Source of the DNA: JAYPEY01 sp964519245
GTDB lineage: Bacteria > Verrucomicrobiota > Verrucomicrobiia > Limisphaerales > JAYPEY01
DNA length: 64,000 nt
NCBI GenBank assembly: GCA_964519245.1
Contig: CAZFLK010000005.1
Location: 1 to 64,000 of the forward strand
Direction: 5' to 3'
Position numbers and translations under genes: made by a program. The notes beneath the pieces are model-generated. The model ran no database searches. It saw nothing but the letters and a program-made list of their open reading frames with translations, and had not been told where the DNA came from. Below, piece by piece: positions 18,087 through 26,718 of the stretch (position 1 is its first letter; each line of letters opens with the position of its first letter).

Positions 18087-19211
18087 TCAGCTAAACAGCG
18101 CGATCATCCCCATCGGCAAGGCAAAGAAGACCAGCACGAGAAAGGCGAAGGGCACCCAGTAACGTTGTTCGGCCTGGACGCTCATCCACTCCGCGCACCG
18201 GATCGGAATCTGGCGGACCTTTTGATGCGGCCAGATGATGAGAATGCCGCTCACGTTGAAAAGCAGGTGGGCGAAGGCCACTGTCACGGCGGCGGGTTCG
18301 CCAGTGGCGAGCGAGGCCAGAATCGCGGTGATCGTCGTTCCGACATTGGCGCCCATCGCGTAGGGAAAGATCTGTGCCAGAGTCAATATGCCGGCGCCGG
18401 CCAGCGGCACAGCCAGCGAGGTGGTGATGGAACTGCTCTGCACGGCGCAGGTCAGCAACAAGCCGAAAACCATGGCGCGCCCCGCGTTGCGAAAGAGGTG
18501 CTGGTTGAAGAAGGCCTCAACCCGTTCCAGCACGAGACTCCGCAGCAGTTTCACGATCGCCACCAACATGCCCATGATCAGCAGGATCGCGATGATCAAC
18601 AGCGCAATCGGTTGATCATTGACCAAGTCCTTCAGGACGTTGACCGCCGGCTTGACCGCCGCCTTGAGCGGGTTCGCCAGCTTCATGCCCCCGACGCCCG
18701 CAAAGGCGTTCTGCATGAGGCCGGAGAGCTTGGCAAGGAACCCGGTGGCCAACTCCAGCGGAAACAGGATGGCCACCGTGATCAGGTTGAAGAAGTCGTG
18801 GACAGTCGCCGCGGCGAAGGCCCGTTTGAACTCGGCTTTCTGTGTGATCTGCCCCATCGAAACCATCAGGCAGGTGACCGTGGTCCCGATATTCGCGCCC
18901 ATGACCATCGGAATCGCCCCCTCAATGCTGATGGCGCCGCTGGCTACCAGGCCCACCACCAAAGTGGTCGTGGTCGACGAACTCTGGACCAGCGCCGTCG
19001 CCAAGATGCCAATGAAAAGGCCGGCAAACGGGGAGGACGTCGTTTCCAACATTTTCTCGGCAAAGTCCTTTCCGAACAGTTTGAAGGAGGCCCCCATGGC
19101 GTTGATGCCGACAATGAAGGCGAAAAGGCAGGCCAGCAGAAGCAGGGCTTTTAGGGCGATGGCGTACCGGACTGCGCCGGACGGTGGAGACGACGGGGCG
19201 GGGTTGCTCAT
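18087..19211 (-). CDS. Sodium/phosphate symporter (NptA/Na-Pi cotransporter II family)
   Basis: The protein has 374 residues with eight or more hydrophobic segments. The two inverted repeat halves each carry the hallmark QSSS motif: QSSSTTTTLVVGL at 76 and QSSSITTSLAVPL at about 260, each followed by a MGANIGTT or MGANVGTT motif. It is an inner-membrane transporter that uses the Na+ gradient to move phosphate. It converges with the PhoU-like gene, giving the cell two phosphate systems side by side (high-affinity Pst and Na-coupled). No PHO-like site is visible directly upstream. Direction of transport (import versus efflux) is not certain for all members. Confidence 0.9.
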   Translation of the reverse strand: MSNPAPSSPPSGAVRYAIALKALLLLACLFAFIVGINAMGASFKLFGKDFAEKMLETTSSPFAGLFIGILATALVQSSSTTTTLVVGLVASGAISIEGAIPMVMGANIGTTVTCLMVSMGQITQKAEFKRAFAAATVHDFFNLITVAILFPLELATGFLAKLSGLMQNAFAGVGGMKLANPLKAAVKPAVNVLKDLVNDQPIALLIIAILLIMGMLVAIVKLLRSLVLERVEAFFNQHLFRNAGRAMVFGLLLTCAVQSSSITTSLAVPLAGAGILTLAQIFPYAMGANVGTTITAILASLATGEPAAVTVAFAHLLFNVSGILIIWPHQKVRQIPIRCAEWMSVQAEQRYWVPFAFLVLVFFALPMGMIALFS

Positions 19212-19443
19212 GGACGGTTCAGCTGTGTGGGGCTAGCTTGATCGCGCGCGACGGTTCGTTCGCCGCGGATATTGTCTTTTTGTCCCCCTCCGTCAAGACA
19301 TGCGTCAGGATTCGTCTGAATAAGCTGCCAGTGAGACAACAGGGCCGGTCCCAAAGTCGCTGAATCGTGCCGAACCGGCGGCGCTCCGATATTGGGCGTC
19401 AGGCCCATCTCAAGCTGGAAAAAGCGGGCGTCGCAGGTCCGTC

Positions 19444-20169
19444 TTAGGGCTCGCCGGCCACAAAGTCGTCAAAATGAGTCACGGAATCGGCCTTGGTCGA
19501 GACGCCCACGCGTCCGGGGCCGGGGAAGGTGTCGTCTTCGAACTCGAAGAGTTTCTTGCCGTTGAGATAGACCTGCACATGCGTGCCCTTGGCGATGACG
19601 CGGAGGGTATTCCAGCGACGCGGCAGGACGCGGGTTTCCACGCCGAACGCGGTTTCCTTGCCTTTGACCCCGAGGTTGGTCGGTCGTCCCAGTTCATGCT
19701 TGTAGGCGGCGACGTTGTTGTCCAGCGCGCTGGCCCGCACGACGTAGTAGTTCTTGCTGTCCCGGTAGCGGAAGACGATCCCGGCGGATTGATCGAGCGT
19801 GCCGGTCAGGGTCTTGAACTTCACGGAAACGTCCACATCGGCGGCCACGAAGGAACTGTGGACGATATGCGGGTAGCGCGCGCGGATCTGGACGGCGCTC
19901 ATCTGGGCCATCGAGTGCGGAGCGGAGGGAGAGTCGACATTCTGAACGATCTTCCACTCGGCGTTTCCGCCCTTGCCGGGGCGACCGGGCAGGAGGTCAT
20001 TGGGCGGGGTGTCGGCCGCGTCGTCGTCAAAAGTGACCGTGGTCGCGTTGGCAGGCGTGGGCGGGGCGTCGTCTGCCGCGACCAGCGCGGCGGTGTTTAC
20101 AACAACGAGCAAGCACACGGTGGCCACGCTGCGGAAGGCGTGTCGGGAAGGGGAGGAGGCGTTTTTCAT
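19444..20169 (-). CDS. Secreted DUF1080-like (3-keto-disaccharide hydrolase/LamG-type) protein
   Basis: The protein has 241 residues from the chosen ATG, with a signal peptide (about 1-33, cleaved after VAA). The rest is a single beta-sandwich of the DUF1080/LamG type. It shows SVKFKTLTGTLDQSAGIVFR, the YYVVRASALDNN stretch, and a C-terminal GPGRVGVSTKADSVTHFDDF that is characteristic of this PVC-rich family. It probably binds or hydrolyses carbohydrate outside the cell. The open frame runs much further upstream, but that part is antisense to the efflux adaptor and has no signal peptide, so it was rejected. Confidence 0.8.
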   Translation of the reverse strand: MKNASSPSRHAFRSVATVCLLVVVNTAALVAADDAPPTPANATTVTFDDDAADTPPNDLLPGRPGKGGNAEWKIVQNVDSPSAPHSMAQMSAVQIRARYPHIVHSSFVAADVDVSVKFKTLTGTLDQSAGIVFRYRDSKNYYVVRASALDNNVAAYKHELGRPTNLGVKGKETAFGVETRVLPRRWNTLRVIAKGTHVQVYLNGKKLFEFEDDTFPGPGRVGVSTKADSVTHFDDFVAGEP

Positions 20170-20466
20170 GGAGATATGTATCCTGTAGATCGTGCGCGTC
20201 AACCCGTGTCGGAGCGTCGTGAGGCGGCATGCCGGTCCTCCAGCGGGAAGTGTGGGTCCTGTTCTGACTTGTATGGGCATACGTTCGGGAGGGCCTGATG
20301 ACAAGTCGATTCTGCTCGAGTGAATTGGATTGCCACCTTGGCGGGGCGGATGTAAACCCCGGGATTCGTCGTGGGGTGTTTCGAACCGGCGCGGTGTCGG
20401 GAATTGCGCCGCGTGCCTTGAACATTGCACCAAGAGTCTGTTCGGCAGGCTCTGAAGAACAACCGA

Positions 20467-21729
20467 ATGATTGCTACATCCAGAAACTTCCGATGCGTCG
20501 CTTGGGCGGCGGCAGCGGCGGCGTTGAGCGTTGGCGCGCCACCCTCCGGAGCTGCGGTCGTGCAGACAACCCAGCCCAAGAAAGTGACCCTGCGTCGGTC
20601 GACGACCCAACCCGCCACGGTGCGCGGTTATTTCGAGGCTGAACTTCACGCCAAGGTATCCGGCTATCTGAAGAGCGTGAGCGCCGATATCGGCGATGCG
20701 GTCAAGGCGGGACAGGTCCTCGCGGTGGTGGATGTTCCGGAGATGGTCAAGGGCTATGAAAGCCGGGAGGCGGAGGTGGCGCGGCAGGAAAGCGTGCGGA
20801 AGCAATATCGCGCCGCGGTGGAGGTCGCCCGGGCCCGGATCGAACAGGCCAGGGCCGATGCAGGCAAGGCCAAGGCGGAGGCTGACGCGGTCACGCTCGA
20901 GTTCGAGCGGATCCAGAGCCTGGTCAAGACCAAGGCGGTGACCCAGCGTTTGGCGGATGAATCCCAGAGCCGCAAGCTGGCCGCCGAGGCGGATCTCGCG
21001 TCGGTGAAGGCCAGTGAAGTGGTGGCGAAGGCCAACCTGACCGCCGCCGAGGCCGACGCGGCCGGGGCGGACGCCGCGGCCATCGTCGCGCGCAAGCGAT
21101 TGGAGGAGATGGAGGTCCTGATGCAATACGCGACCCTGAAGGCGCCCTTCGACGGCGTGGTCACGGAGCGCAACGTCGATCCGGGAGACCTGGTCCGCAA
21201 CGCGGAGAACGCCGCCGCAGTCGGCAAGCCGCTTTTCGGCGTGGCGCAGGTCGACCGGGTGCGGGTGCGCGTGCCGGTTCCGGAGCGCGACGCAATCCAT
21301 GTGAACGTCGGCGACGCGGTGGAGTTCACCTGCCGGGCGTTGGGCTCCGAGATCATCAAGGCGCGGGTGTCGCGGGTCGCGCGGCGGCTCGATCCCAAGA
21401 CCCGCAGCATGTTGGTTGAGATTGATCTGCCCAATGACAAGGGGCGCCTGTTGCCGGGGATGTATGGCTCCGTCACGATCATGCTGGACGAGAAGCCTGA
21501 TACTGTGGTCGTTCCGTCCGGCAGCATCCGGTTCAACGACGACGGCTCTGAGAGCGTCGTCTACGTCCTGCAGGGCGGCAACAAGATCGCGCATGTCCCG
21601 GTGAAAACCGGCTACGACAATGGGAATGACGTCGAAATCCTGTCGGGCCTTGAGGGCTCCGAACGGATCGTGACCGGCATGCTCGGCCGCTTGAACGACG
21701 GCGCCGAGGTGACCGTGGTTGATCGTTAG
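20467..21729 (+). CDS. RND efflux membrane-fusion (periplasmic adaptor) protein
   Basis: The protein has about 420 residues. An N-terminal signal or anchor (about 1-30) precedes a lipoyl/barrel-sandwich half (GYLKSVSADIGDAVKAGQVL), a long alpha-hairpin coiled coil (about 85-190, Ala/Lys/Glu-rich), the returning half (LKAPFDGVVTERNVDPGDLV) and beta-barrel/MPD domains. It connects the RND pump to the outer-membrane channel. It begins the operon adaptor-pump-channel. A start at 20425 in the same frame is possible, but ATG 20467 places the hydrophobic segment nearer the N-terminus. Confidence 0.92.
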   Translation: MIATSRNFRCVAWAAAAAALSVGAPPSGAAVVQTTQPKKVTLRRSTTQPATVRGYFEAELHAKVSGYLKSVSADIGDAVKAGQVLAVVDVPEMVKGYESREAEVARQESVRKQYRAAVEVARARIEQARADAGKAKAEADAVTLEFERIQSLVKTKAVTQRLADESQSRKLAAEADLASVKASEVVAKANLTAAEADAAGADAAAIVARKRLEEMEVLMQYATLKAPFDGVVTERNVDPGDLVRNAENAAAVGKPLFGVAQVDRVRVRVPVPERDAIHVNVGDAVEFTCRALGSEIIKARVSRVARRLDPKTRSMLVEIDLPNDKGRLLPGMYGSVTIMLDEKPDTVVVPSGSIRFNDDGSESVVYVLQGGNKIAHVPVKTGYDNGNDVEILSGLEGSERIVTGMLGRLNDGAEVTVVDR

Positions 21730-21787
21730 GCGGGCTGCCGTGCCTGTTTGCATCATGAATCCTGCGATCGCCGGCCAACGCCCTCTT

Positions 21788-21859
21788 CGGAGCGCCGAGC
21801 ATTGCTCGGCATTTGCGGTCGACCAGCGCCCGGGCCGAGCAATGCCCGGCGCTCCGCAT
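21788..21859 (+). repeat. Hairpin repeat D, copy 1
   Basis: It begins with CGGAGCGCCGAGCATTGCTC and ends with the nearly complementary GAGCAATGCCCGGCGCTCCG, about 30 bases apart, forming a long imperfect stem. The first 25 bases (21788-21812) recur exactly at 49533-49557. Confidence 0.75.
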
Positions 21860-21882
21860 CAGAGGGACGAAATCCCTGATTC

Positions 21883-21990
21883 GCGTAGCGCAGGCGTCCC
21901 CGCCTGCGGGTTCCGGCGGCGTCCCGCCGCAAGGATCGAACGACCGGGCGGGGACGCCCGGCGAACCCGCAGCCGGGACGGCCGCGCTAC
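21883..21990 (+). repeat. Hairpin repeat C, copy 1
   Basis: The left arm starts GTAGCGCAGGCGTCCC and the right arm ends GGGACGGCCGCGCTAC, with inner complementary segments CTGCGGGTTC and GAACCCGCAG. The same terminal arms occur in a shorter version at 26600-26658. Confidence 0.75.
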
Positions 21991-22059
21991 AAGCGTTGCT
22001 CGAGGTGAGGGCCATTCCATTTCTCCACTCTCCACACTCCATTTCTCCGTTCTTTCCGC

Positions 22060-25000
22060 ATGAACCTCGTTCGCCTTGCGCTCCGCAATCCCCACGCCGT
22101 CTGGTCCGTCGTGATCGGCCTCTGCCTGCTGGGCATGTCGGTCTACCCGAGGATCCCGACCGACATTCTGCCGGATTTCAAGACGCCGGTCGTAACGAGT
22201 TTTTTCTCGTATCCCGGTCTGCCGACGCGGGAGATGGAGAAGTCGGTGACCTCGCGCGTTGAGCGCGCCCTGACCCTGGCCGGCAAGATCGAGCACCAGG
22301 AGTCCCGCACCATGCCGGGCGTGTCCGTCATCAAGATCTTTTTTCAGCCCGGCGCGGATGCGTCGGCTGCGATGAACGACATCGTGAATCTGGAGGCGAG
22401 TGACATGTTTCACCTGCCGCCCGGGATTGAATGGCCGTTCACATTGCGCAGCGAACCCGGGAATCTCCCCGTTGTGCTGGCTTCCATCGCCGGCGAGGGG
22501 TTGAGCGAGACCGAGCTCTACAAGATCGGCTACTACGCGGTGCGCAACAAAATGGGCGGCCTCAAGGGTGTGCAGATTCCGCATCCTTTCGGCGGCAAGT
22601 TCCGGCAGATGATGATCTATGTCGACCCGGAGAAGCTTCGCGCGCATCACGTTTCGGCCAGCGATGTGGTCAAAGCCGTGCAGGAATCCAACCTCGTCCT
22701 CGCCGGCGGCACGATGAAGATGGGGCTGACCGAGTATCAGGTTCACCCCGTCAACACGCTGCCCACGCCCAAGGATATCGATGAAATCCCGATCGCCATC
22801 CGCGACGGGAAGCCGGTCTTCATCCGCGACGTGGGCTACACGAAGGACGACGCGGCGCTGCAATACAACATCGTCCGCGTGAACGGCAGTCGCTCGGTCT
22901 ATTGCCCCTTGCTCCGCGAGCCGGGGGAGAACACGATCGAGGTCGTCGATCGCATTCGCGAGGGATTGAAGGCGGAGGTGCCGAGGATGAAGGAGCGCGG
23001 CGACATACCGGAGGCCGCCGAGGTGACCCTGGTCAACGACCAGTCCGGCTACATCCGCAATGCGATCAGCAGCCTGAAGTTCCAGGTGGGGCTCGGGGCG
23101 CTGTTGGTCGCGATTGTGATCGCGGTGTTCCTGCGCCGCCTCATGCCCGCGGTCGCCGTGCTGATGGTGATCCCGCTTTCGATCCTGATCGGCGTCCTGG
23201 GATTCTATTTCACCGGCAACAACATCAACGTCATGACCTTGGGGGGGATCGCGTTGGCGGTGGGCAGCGTGGTGAATGCCAGCATCGTGGTGGTCGAGAA
23301 CATCGTGCGTCACCTGAACATGGGCAAGCCGCGCATGGACGCGGTTCGTGAGGCGGCGGAGGAGGTCGCCACGCCGATTCTCGCCGGCACGATCACGACC
23401 CTGGCCGTTTTTATTCCGGTCATTTCGCTGACCGGGATGATCCGTTTCCTGTTTGAGCCTTTGTCCTTGGCGGCCTGCATCACGATCGGCGCGTCCTACT
23501 TCCTGGCGATGACGGTGATCCCGGCGTTTTGCTCGCGGATGTTGAAGGGGGGCGCGGACAAGGCGGCCGAAGCGACGGCCGGGGAGCCGACTGGAGCTTT
23601 TGCCGTTTGGTTGAAGAAGGCCCTGGCGATGCGGTTGCCGGTGATCGGCGGTTGTGCGGTCGTGTTCGCGGCCTCGTTGCTGTTGTATCCGCGGATTGGG
23701 GCGGAGCTGTTCCCGGACGTGGACGCCGGCGTGTTCGAACTCCGCATCAAGACCACGCCGGGCACGCGACTGGAAGAGACGGAGAAGCTGGTGGTGAAGA
23801 TCGAGGACACGATCAAGGAGATGATTCCGGAGCGCGAGATCGAGACCATCATGGCGAACATCGGCCTGCCGCTCGGCAAGGGCGCGGGTTTCTCCACGAT
23901 TCTCAGTCCCAACGCCGGTCCGGACACGGCCTTCCTCGTGGTGACGCTGCATCAGCAGGGGCGGAAGACTTCGACTCGCGATTATGTGGAATCGCTGCGG
24001 ACGAAACTGGCGGAGCGGTTCCCGCAGGAGCAGTTCTTCTTTGTCACGGGCGGCATCATCAACGCGGCTTTGAACGAGGGCGTTGCGGCGCCGATCAATG
24101 TGCAGGTCTCCGCCGGCACGACGGCCGCCACGCGCGCCGCGGCGGAGCGCATCGTGGAGCGGGTGAAGCGGATTCCCGGCACGGCCGACGTGCAGATCGC
24201 CCAGTCGCTGGATTACCCGCAGTTCGACGTGCAGGTGGATCGCACGCGCGCCGCCTACTTCGGCATTTCGCAGAAAGATGTGGCCGAGAATGTCGTGACG
24301 GCCTTCTCCTCCAGCGTGGGATATGCTCCGACGATCTGGGTGGATCCGAAGAGCGGCGTGGATTTCTTCATCGGCGTGCAATACGAGGACAACGAGGTTG
24401 ATTCGCTGGATGAGCTTCGCAATCTGCCCTTGTCCGTGACCACGGAAGAGGGGCCGACCACGATTCCCCTTTCGGAGGTGGCGGAGATCAGGCGGGTCAA
24501 CATCCCGGGCGAGGTCGCCCACTACAACATTTCCCGCGTTTCGGATGTGTATGTGAATCTTGAGGGGCGGGACCTCGGGTCCGTGGCCCGGGATGTGGAG
24601 GCGGCCGTCGCGGAAATGGATTTCGATCTCGGCGTTGGCGTCACCCTGCGCGGGCCGGTCACCCAGATGAAGGAGGGCGGCTCCACCATGGGGTGGGGCT
24701 TGTTGACCGCGGCCATCCTGGTCTACCTGGTGATGATGGCTCAGTTCCGTTCGGTGATCGATCCGCTGATCATCATGTTGGCCGTGCCCTTGGGCCTGGC
24801 CGGCGTGCTGGGCTCGCTTTGGCTGACCGGCGTCAACATCAACATCCAGTCCGTCATCGGGACCCTGATGATGATCGGCGTGGTGGTGAACGATTCCATC
24901 CTGCTGGTCGACTACGCCAATCAACTTCGTCGCCAGGGCATGGAGGTCGCGGAGGCGGCATGGCGTTCGGCCTGTGTCCGGTTTCGACCGGTGGTCATGA

Positions 25001-25185
25001 CGTCGCTGGTCCTGGCGGCGTCGATGGCGCCGCTGGCGATGAACCTGGCTCCCGGCAGCGAGGCGATGGTCCCGCTGGCCCGCGCTTTGATCGGCGGCAT
25101 CCTGGCGTCCACCTTCCTCACCCTTTTCCTGGTGCCTTGTGTCTACGCGACCGTGAAATCCAAGTCGGAGCCGGTTGCGGTTTGA
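22060..25185 (+). CDS. RND-family efflux permease (complete)
   Basis: The protein has 1041 residues, the full RND length. The N-terminus (MNLVRLALRNPHAVWSVVIG) is TM1. The first periplasmic pore domain is followed by TM2-TM6 with the signature GSVVNASIVVVENIVRHL, where Asn and Ala stand at the position of the usual Asp pair. The second pore domain and TM7-TM12 carry GVVVNDSILLVDYANQLRRQG. The family moves drugs, metals or lipids out of the cell by proton motive force. It sits between its adaptor and an outer-membrane channel. The substrate is not evident. The unusual TM4 residues fit the non-metal HAE-type branch better than the heavy-metal branch, but proton-relay residues need structural alignment. 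Confidence 0.94.
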   Translation: MNLVRLALRNPHAVWSVVIGLCLLGMSVYPRIPTDILPDFKTPVVTSFFSYPGLPTREMEKSVTSRVERALTLAGKIEHQESRTMPGVSVIKIFFQPGADASAAMNDIVNLEASDMFHLPPGIEWPFTLRSEPGNLPVVLASIAGEGLSETELYKIGYYAVRNKMGGLKGVQIPHPFGGKFRQMMIYVDPEKLRAHHVSASDVVKAVQESNLVLAGGTMKMGLTEYQVHPVNTLPTPKDIDEIPIAIRDGKPVFIRDVGYTKDDAALQYNIVRVNGSRSVYCPLLREPGENTIEVVDRIREGLKAEVPRMKERGDIPEAAEVTLVNDQSGYIRNAISSLKFQVGLGALLVAIVIAVFLRRLMPAVAVLMVIPLSILIGVLGFYFTGNNINVMTLGGIALAVGSVVNASIVVVENIVRHLNMGKPRMDAVREAAEEVATPILAGTITTLAVFIPVISLTGMIRFLFEPLSLAACITIGASYFLAMTVIPAFCSRMLKGGADKAAEATAGEPTGAFAVWLKKALAMRLPVIGGCAVVFAASLLLYPRIGAELFPDVDAGVFELRIKTTPGTRLEETEKLVVKIEDTIKEMIPEREIETIMANIGLPLGKGAGFSTILSPNAGPDTAFLVVTLHQQGRKTSTRDYVESLRTKLAERFPQEQFFFVTGGIINAALNEGVAAPINVQVSAGTTAATRAAAERIVERVKRIPGTADVQIAQSLDYPQFDVQVDRTRAAYFGISQKDVAENVVTAFSSSVGYAPTIWVDPKSGVDFFIGVQYEDNEVDSLDELRNLPLSVTTEEGPTTIPLSEVAEIRRVNIPGEVAHYNISRVSDVYVNLEGRDLGSVARDVEAAVAEMDFDLGVGVTLRGPVTQMKEGGSTMGWGLLTAAILVYLVMMAQFRSVIDPLIIMLAVPLGLAGVLGSLWLTGVNINIQSVIGTLMMIGVVVNDSILLVDYANQLRRQGMEVAEAAWRSACVRFRPVVMTSLVLAASMAPLAMNLAPGSEAMVPLARALIGGILASTFLTLFLVPCVYATVKSKSEPVAV

Positions 25186-25229
25186 GGCGGGTGAACCTGA
25201 GATCTGAGATTCGAAATCTGGAATTTGAA

Positions 25230-26594
25230 ATGAAGAGAATCGCAATCATGGCTGCGGCAACCGCTTTCGCGTTCGCGTCCCTGGCGCAGGACCGGGGCGG
25301 GACGTCGCAGGCTGGGCCGATGCCCATCGACCTCGCCACAACCTTGCGCCTGGCGAACGCCAACAACACGACGGTCGCCTTGGCCCGCGAGCGCATGAAC
25401 GAGGCGGTGGCGCAATCCCGTCGCGCCAATGTCCTTTTGCTCCCGACGATCACGCTGGGCGCGAGCGTTGATCATCACGAGGGACGCCTGCAGAACAGCA
25501 CTGGCGCGGTGAGCGATGTGAATCGTTCGGCTGGGTTTGCCGGACTGGGAGCGGGCGCGGTCGCGGCCGGACCGGTTCAGCGGCCGGGTGTCGCGATCAC
25601 CGCAAACCTGGCTGACGCCATTTTTGAGCCGCTGGCCGCCCGACAGGTCAAGCGCGCCGCCGAAGCCGGCAGCGCGGCGACCACGAACCGCGTCTCGCTT
25701 GAGGCGGCTGTCGCCTACTTCGAGCTGGTCCGGGCCAAGGCCCAATTGGCCGTTGCGATCGAGGCCCGCGACAACGCCGCCGACCTGGCGCGCATCACCG
25801 CGAGTTTTGCGCAGAGCGGCCAGGGGTTGGAATCCGACGCTTCGCGCGCCGCGGTCGAGAAACTTGTCCGTGACCGGAACGTGGAGCAGGCGAGGGAGGA
25901 CTTGCAGGTTCGTTCGGTCGCGTTGGCGGAGTTGCTGCGATTGGGCGCGGGCGTCGAGCTGGATCCGGCCGAGGGCCCCGAGGCGCTGGTGAGTTTGGCG
26001 GATGAGACTCGCGGCGGGTCTGAACTGCTGTTGGCGGCGTTGGAGAACCGGCCTGAAGTCCGTCAGAATGAGGCTTTGGTCAAGGCCGCCCAGCAGCGGT
26101 TGCGGCAGGCGAAGTATGATCCCCTGGTCCCCAAGGTGGCGGTGGGCCTCAGCGCCGGCGGTTTTGGCGGCGGCGGTGGTTCGTCGCTCGGATCGGGCGG
26201 GGAGCGGCACGATGTCTCCGCCATGGTCTTCTGGCGGTTGGAGAACTTCGGCTTCGGCGCGCGCTCCCGAACGAAGGAGCGTCAATCACGATTCCGGCAG
26301 GCGGAGATCGAGCAACTCCAGGTCTTGGACAAGATCGCGGCGGACGTCCGGGAGGCCGCGATCCGCGCGAATTCCCGGAAGCGGCAGTTGGCCATCGCCC
26401 GGAGCGCCGTGGGGCGCGCCGAGACGTCCTTCAAGCTGAACAAGTCCCGGATCTACGAGAATCAAGGACTGCCGATCGAAGTCCTGCAGGCAATTGATTC
26501 CCTGGCCCTGACCCGCAAGTTCTACCTTGACAGCGCCGTGGACTACAATCAGGCGCAGTTCGCGTTGTACACGGCGCTGGGGCAGCCGGAGTAG
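25230..26594 (+). CDS. TolC-family outer-membrane efflux channel
   Basis: The protein has 454 residues from the ATG at 25230, with a signal peptide (MKRIAIMAAATAFAFASLAQ). Two similar halves with long amphipathic helices are visible (LDLATTLRLAN-like start in the first, RPEVRQNEALVKAAQQRLRQ in the second), the TolC repeat pattern. A Gly-rich stretch lies between strands near residue 315. It completes the tripartite pump. It begins 44 bases after the RND stop. The frame stays open further upstream, but that part overlaps the pump gene out of frame and lacks a signal peptide. Confidence 0.92.
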   Translation: MKRIAIMAAATAFAFASLAQDRGGTSQAGPMPIDLATTLRLANANNTTVALARERMNEAVAQSRRANVLLLPTITLGASVDHHEGRLQNSTGAVSDVNRSAGFAGLGAGAVAAGPVQRPGVAITANLADAIFEPLAARQVKRAAEAGSAATTNRVSLEAAVAYFELVRAKAQLAVAIEARDNAADLARITASFAQSGQGLESDASRAAVEKLVRDRNVEQAREDLQVRSVALAELLRLGAGVELDPAEGPEALVSLADETRGGSELLLAALENRPEVRQNEALVKAAQQRLRQAKYDPLVPKVAVGLSAGGFGGGGGSSLGSGGERHDVSAMVFWRLENFGFGARSRTKERQSRFRQAEIEQLQVLDKIAADVREAAIRANSRKRQLAIARSAVGRAETSFKLNKSRIYENQGLPIEVLQAIDSLALTRKFYLDSAVDYNQAQFALYTALGQPE

Positions 26595-26599
26595 CGTTG

Positions 26600-26658
26600 C
26601 GTAGCTCAGGCGTCCCGCCGCCCGGATCTGAAACACGCGCCGGGACGCCTGCGCTACG
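26600..26658 (+). repeat. Hairpin repeat C, copy 2 (directly after the channel gene)
   Basis: The arms at 26600-26617 and 26641-26658 are 18 bases long with one mismatch (CGTAGCTCAGGCGTCCCG against the complement of CGGGACGCCTGCGCTACG). It starts five bases after the efflux channel stop and may protect the 3' mRNA end. There is no T-run, so it is not a classical terminator. Confidence 0.75.
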
Positions 26659-26718
26659 GGGTTGGCAGCCAAAAAACCCCTTTTCCCGTGAGGTGATCCA
26701 CCGCACTATGTCAGCTTC

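Larger units (their letters stand above)
21730..22059. other. 330-base spacer inside the efflux operon, filled with repeats
   Basis: It contains hairpin repeats D (21788-21859) and C (21883-21990), then a short AT-richer leader before the RND ATG at 22060. The open frames crossing it consist of repeat-derived peptide. The repeats lie within a likely operon and could affect mRNA stability between adaptor and pump. Confidence 0.6.

Noticed and set aside
19212..19310. GTC-rich repeats upstream of the Na/Pi symporter as a PHO box
   Set aside because: Spacings are 8, 10 and 12 bases and not 11, so the geometry fails.
19444..21756. A single 770-residue minus-strand protein including the DUF1080-like domain
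   Set aside because: Everything before the Met at 20169 is antisense to the efflux adaptor, and the signal peptide starts at 20169.
21859..25245. A 1128-residue open frame on the minus strand
   Set aside because: It is antisense to the RND pump over its whole length, is His/Arg/Asp-rich without any domain, and is a typical shadow in GC-rich DNA.
26600..26658. Hairpin C as a Rho-independent terminator
   Set aside because: The stem is strong but no T-run follows on either strand.
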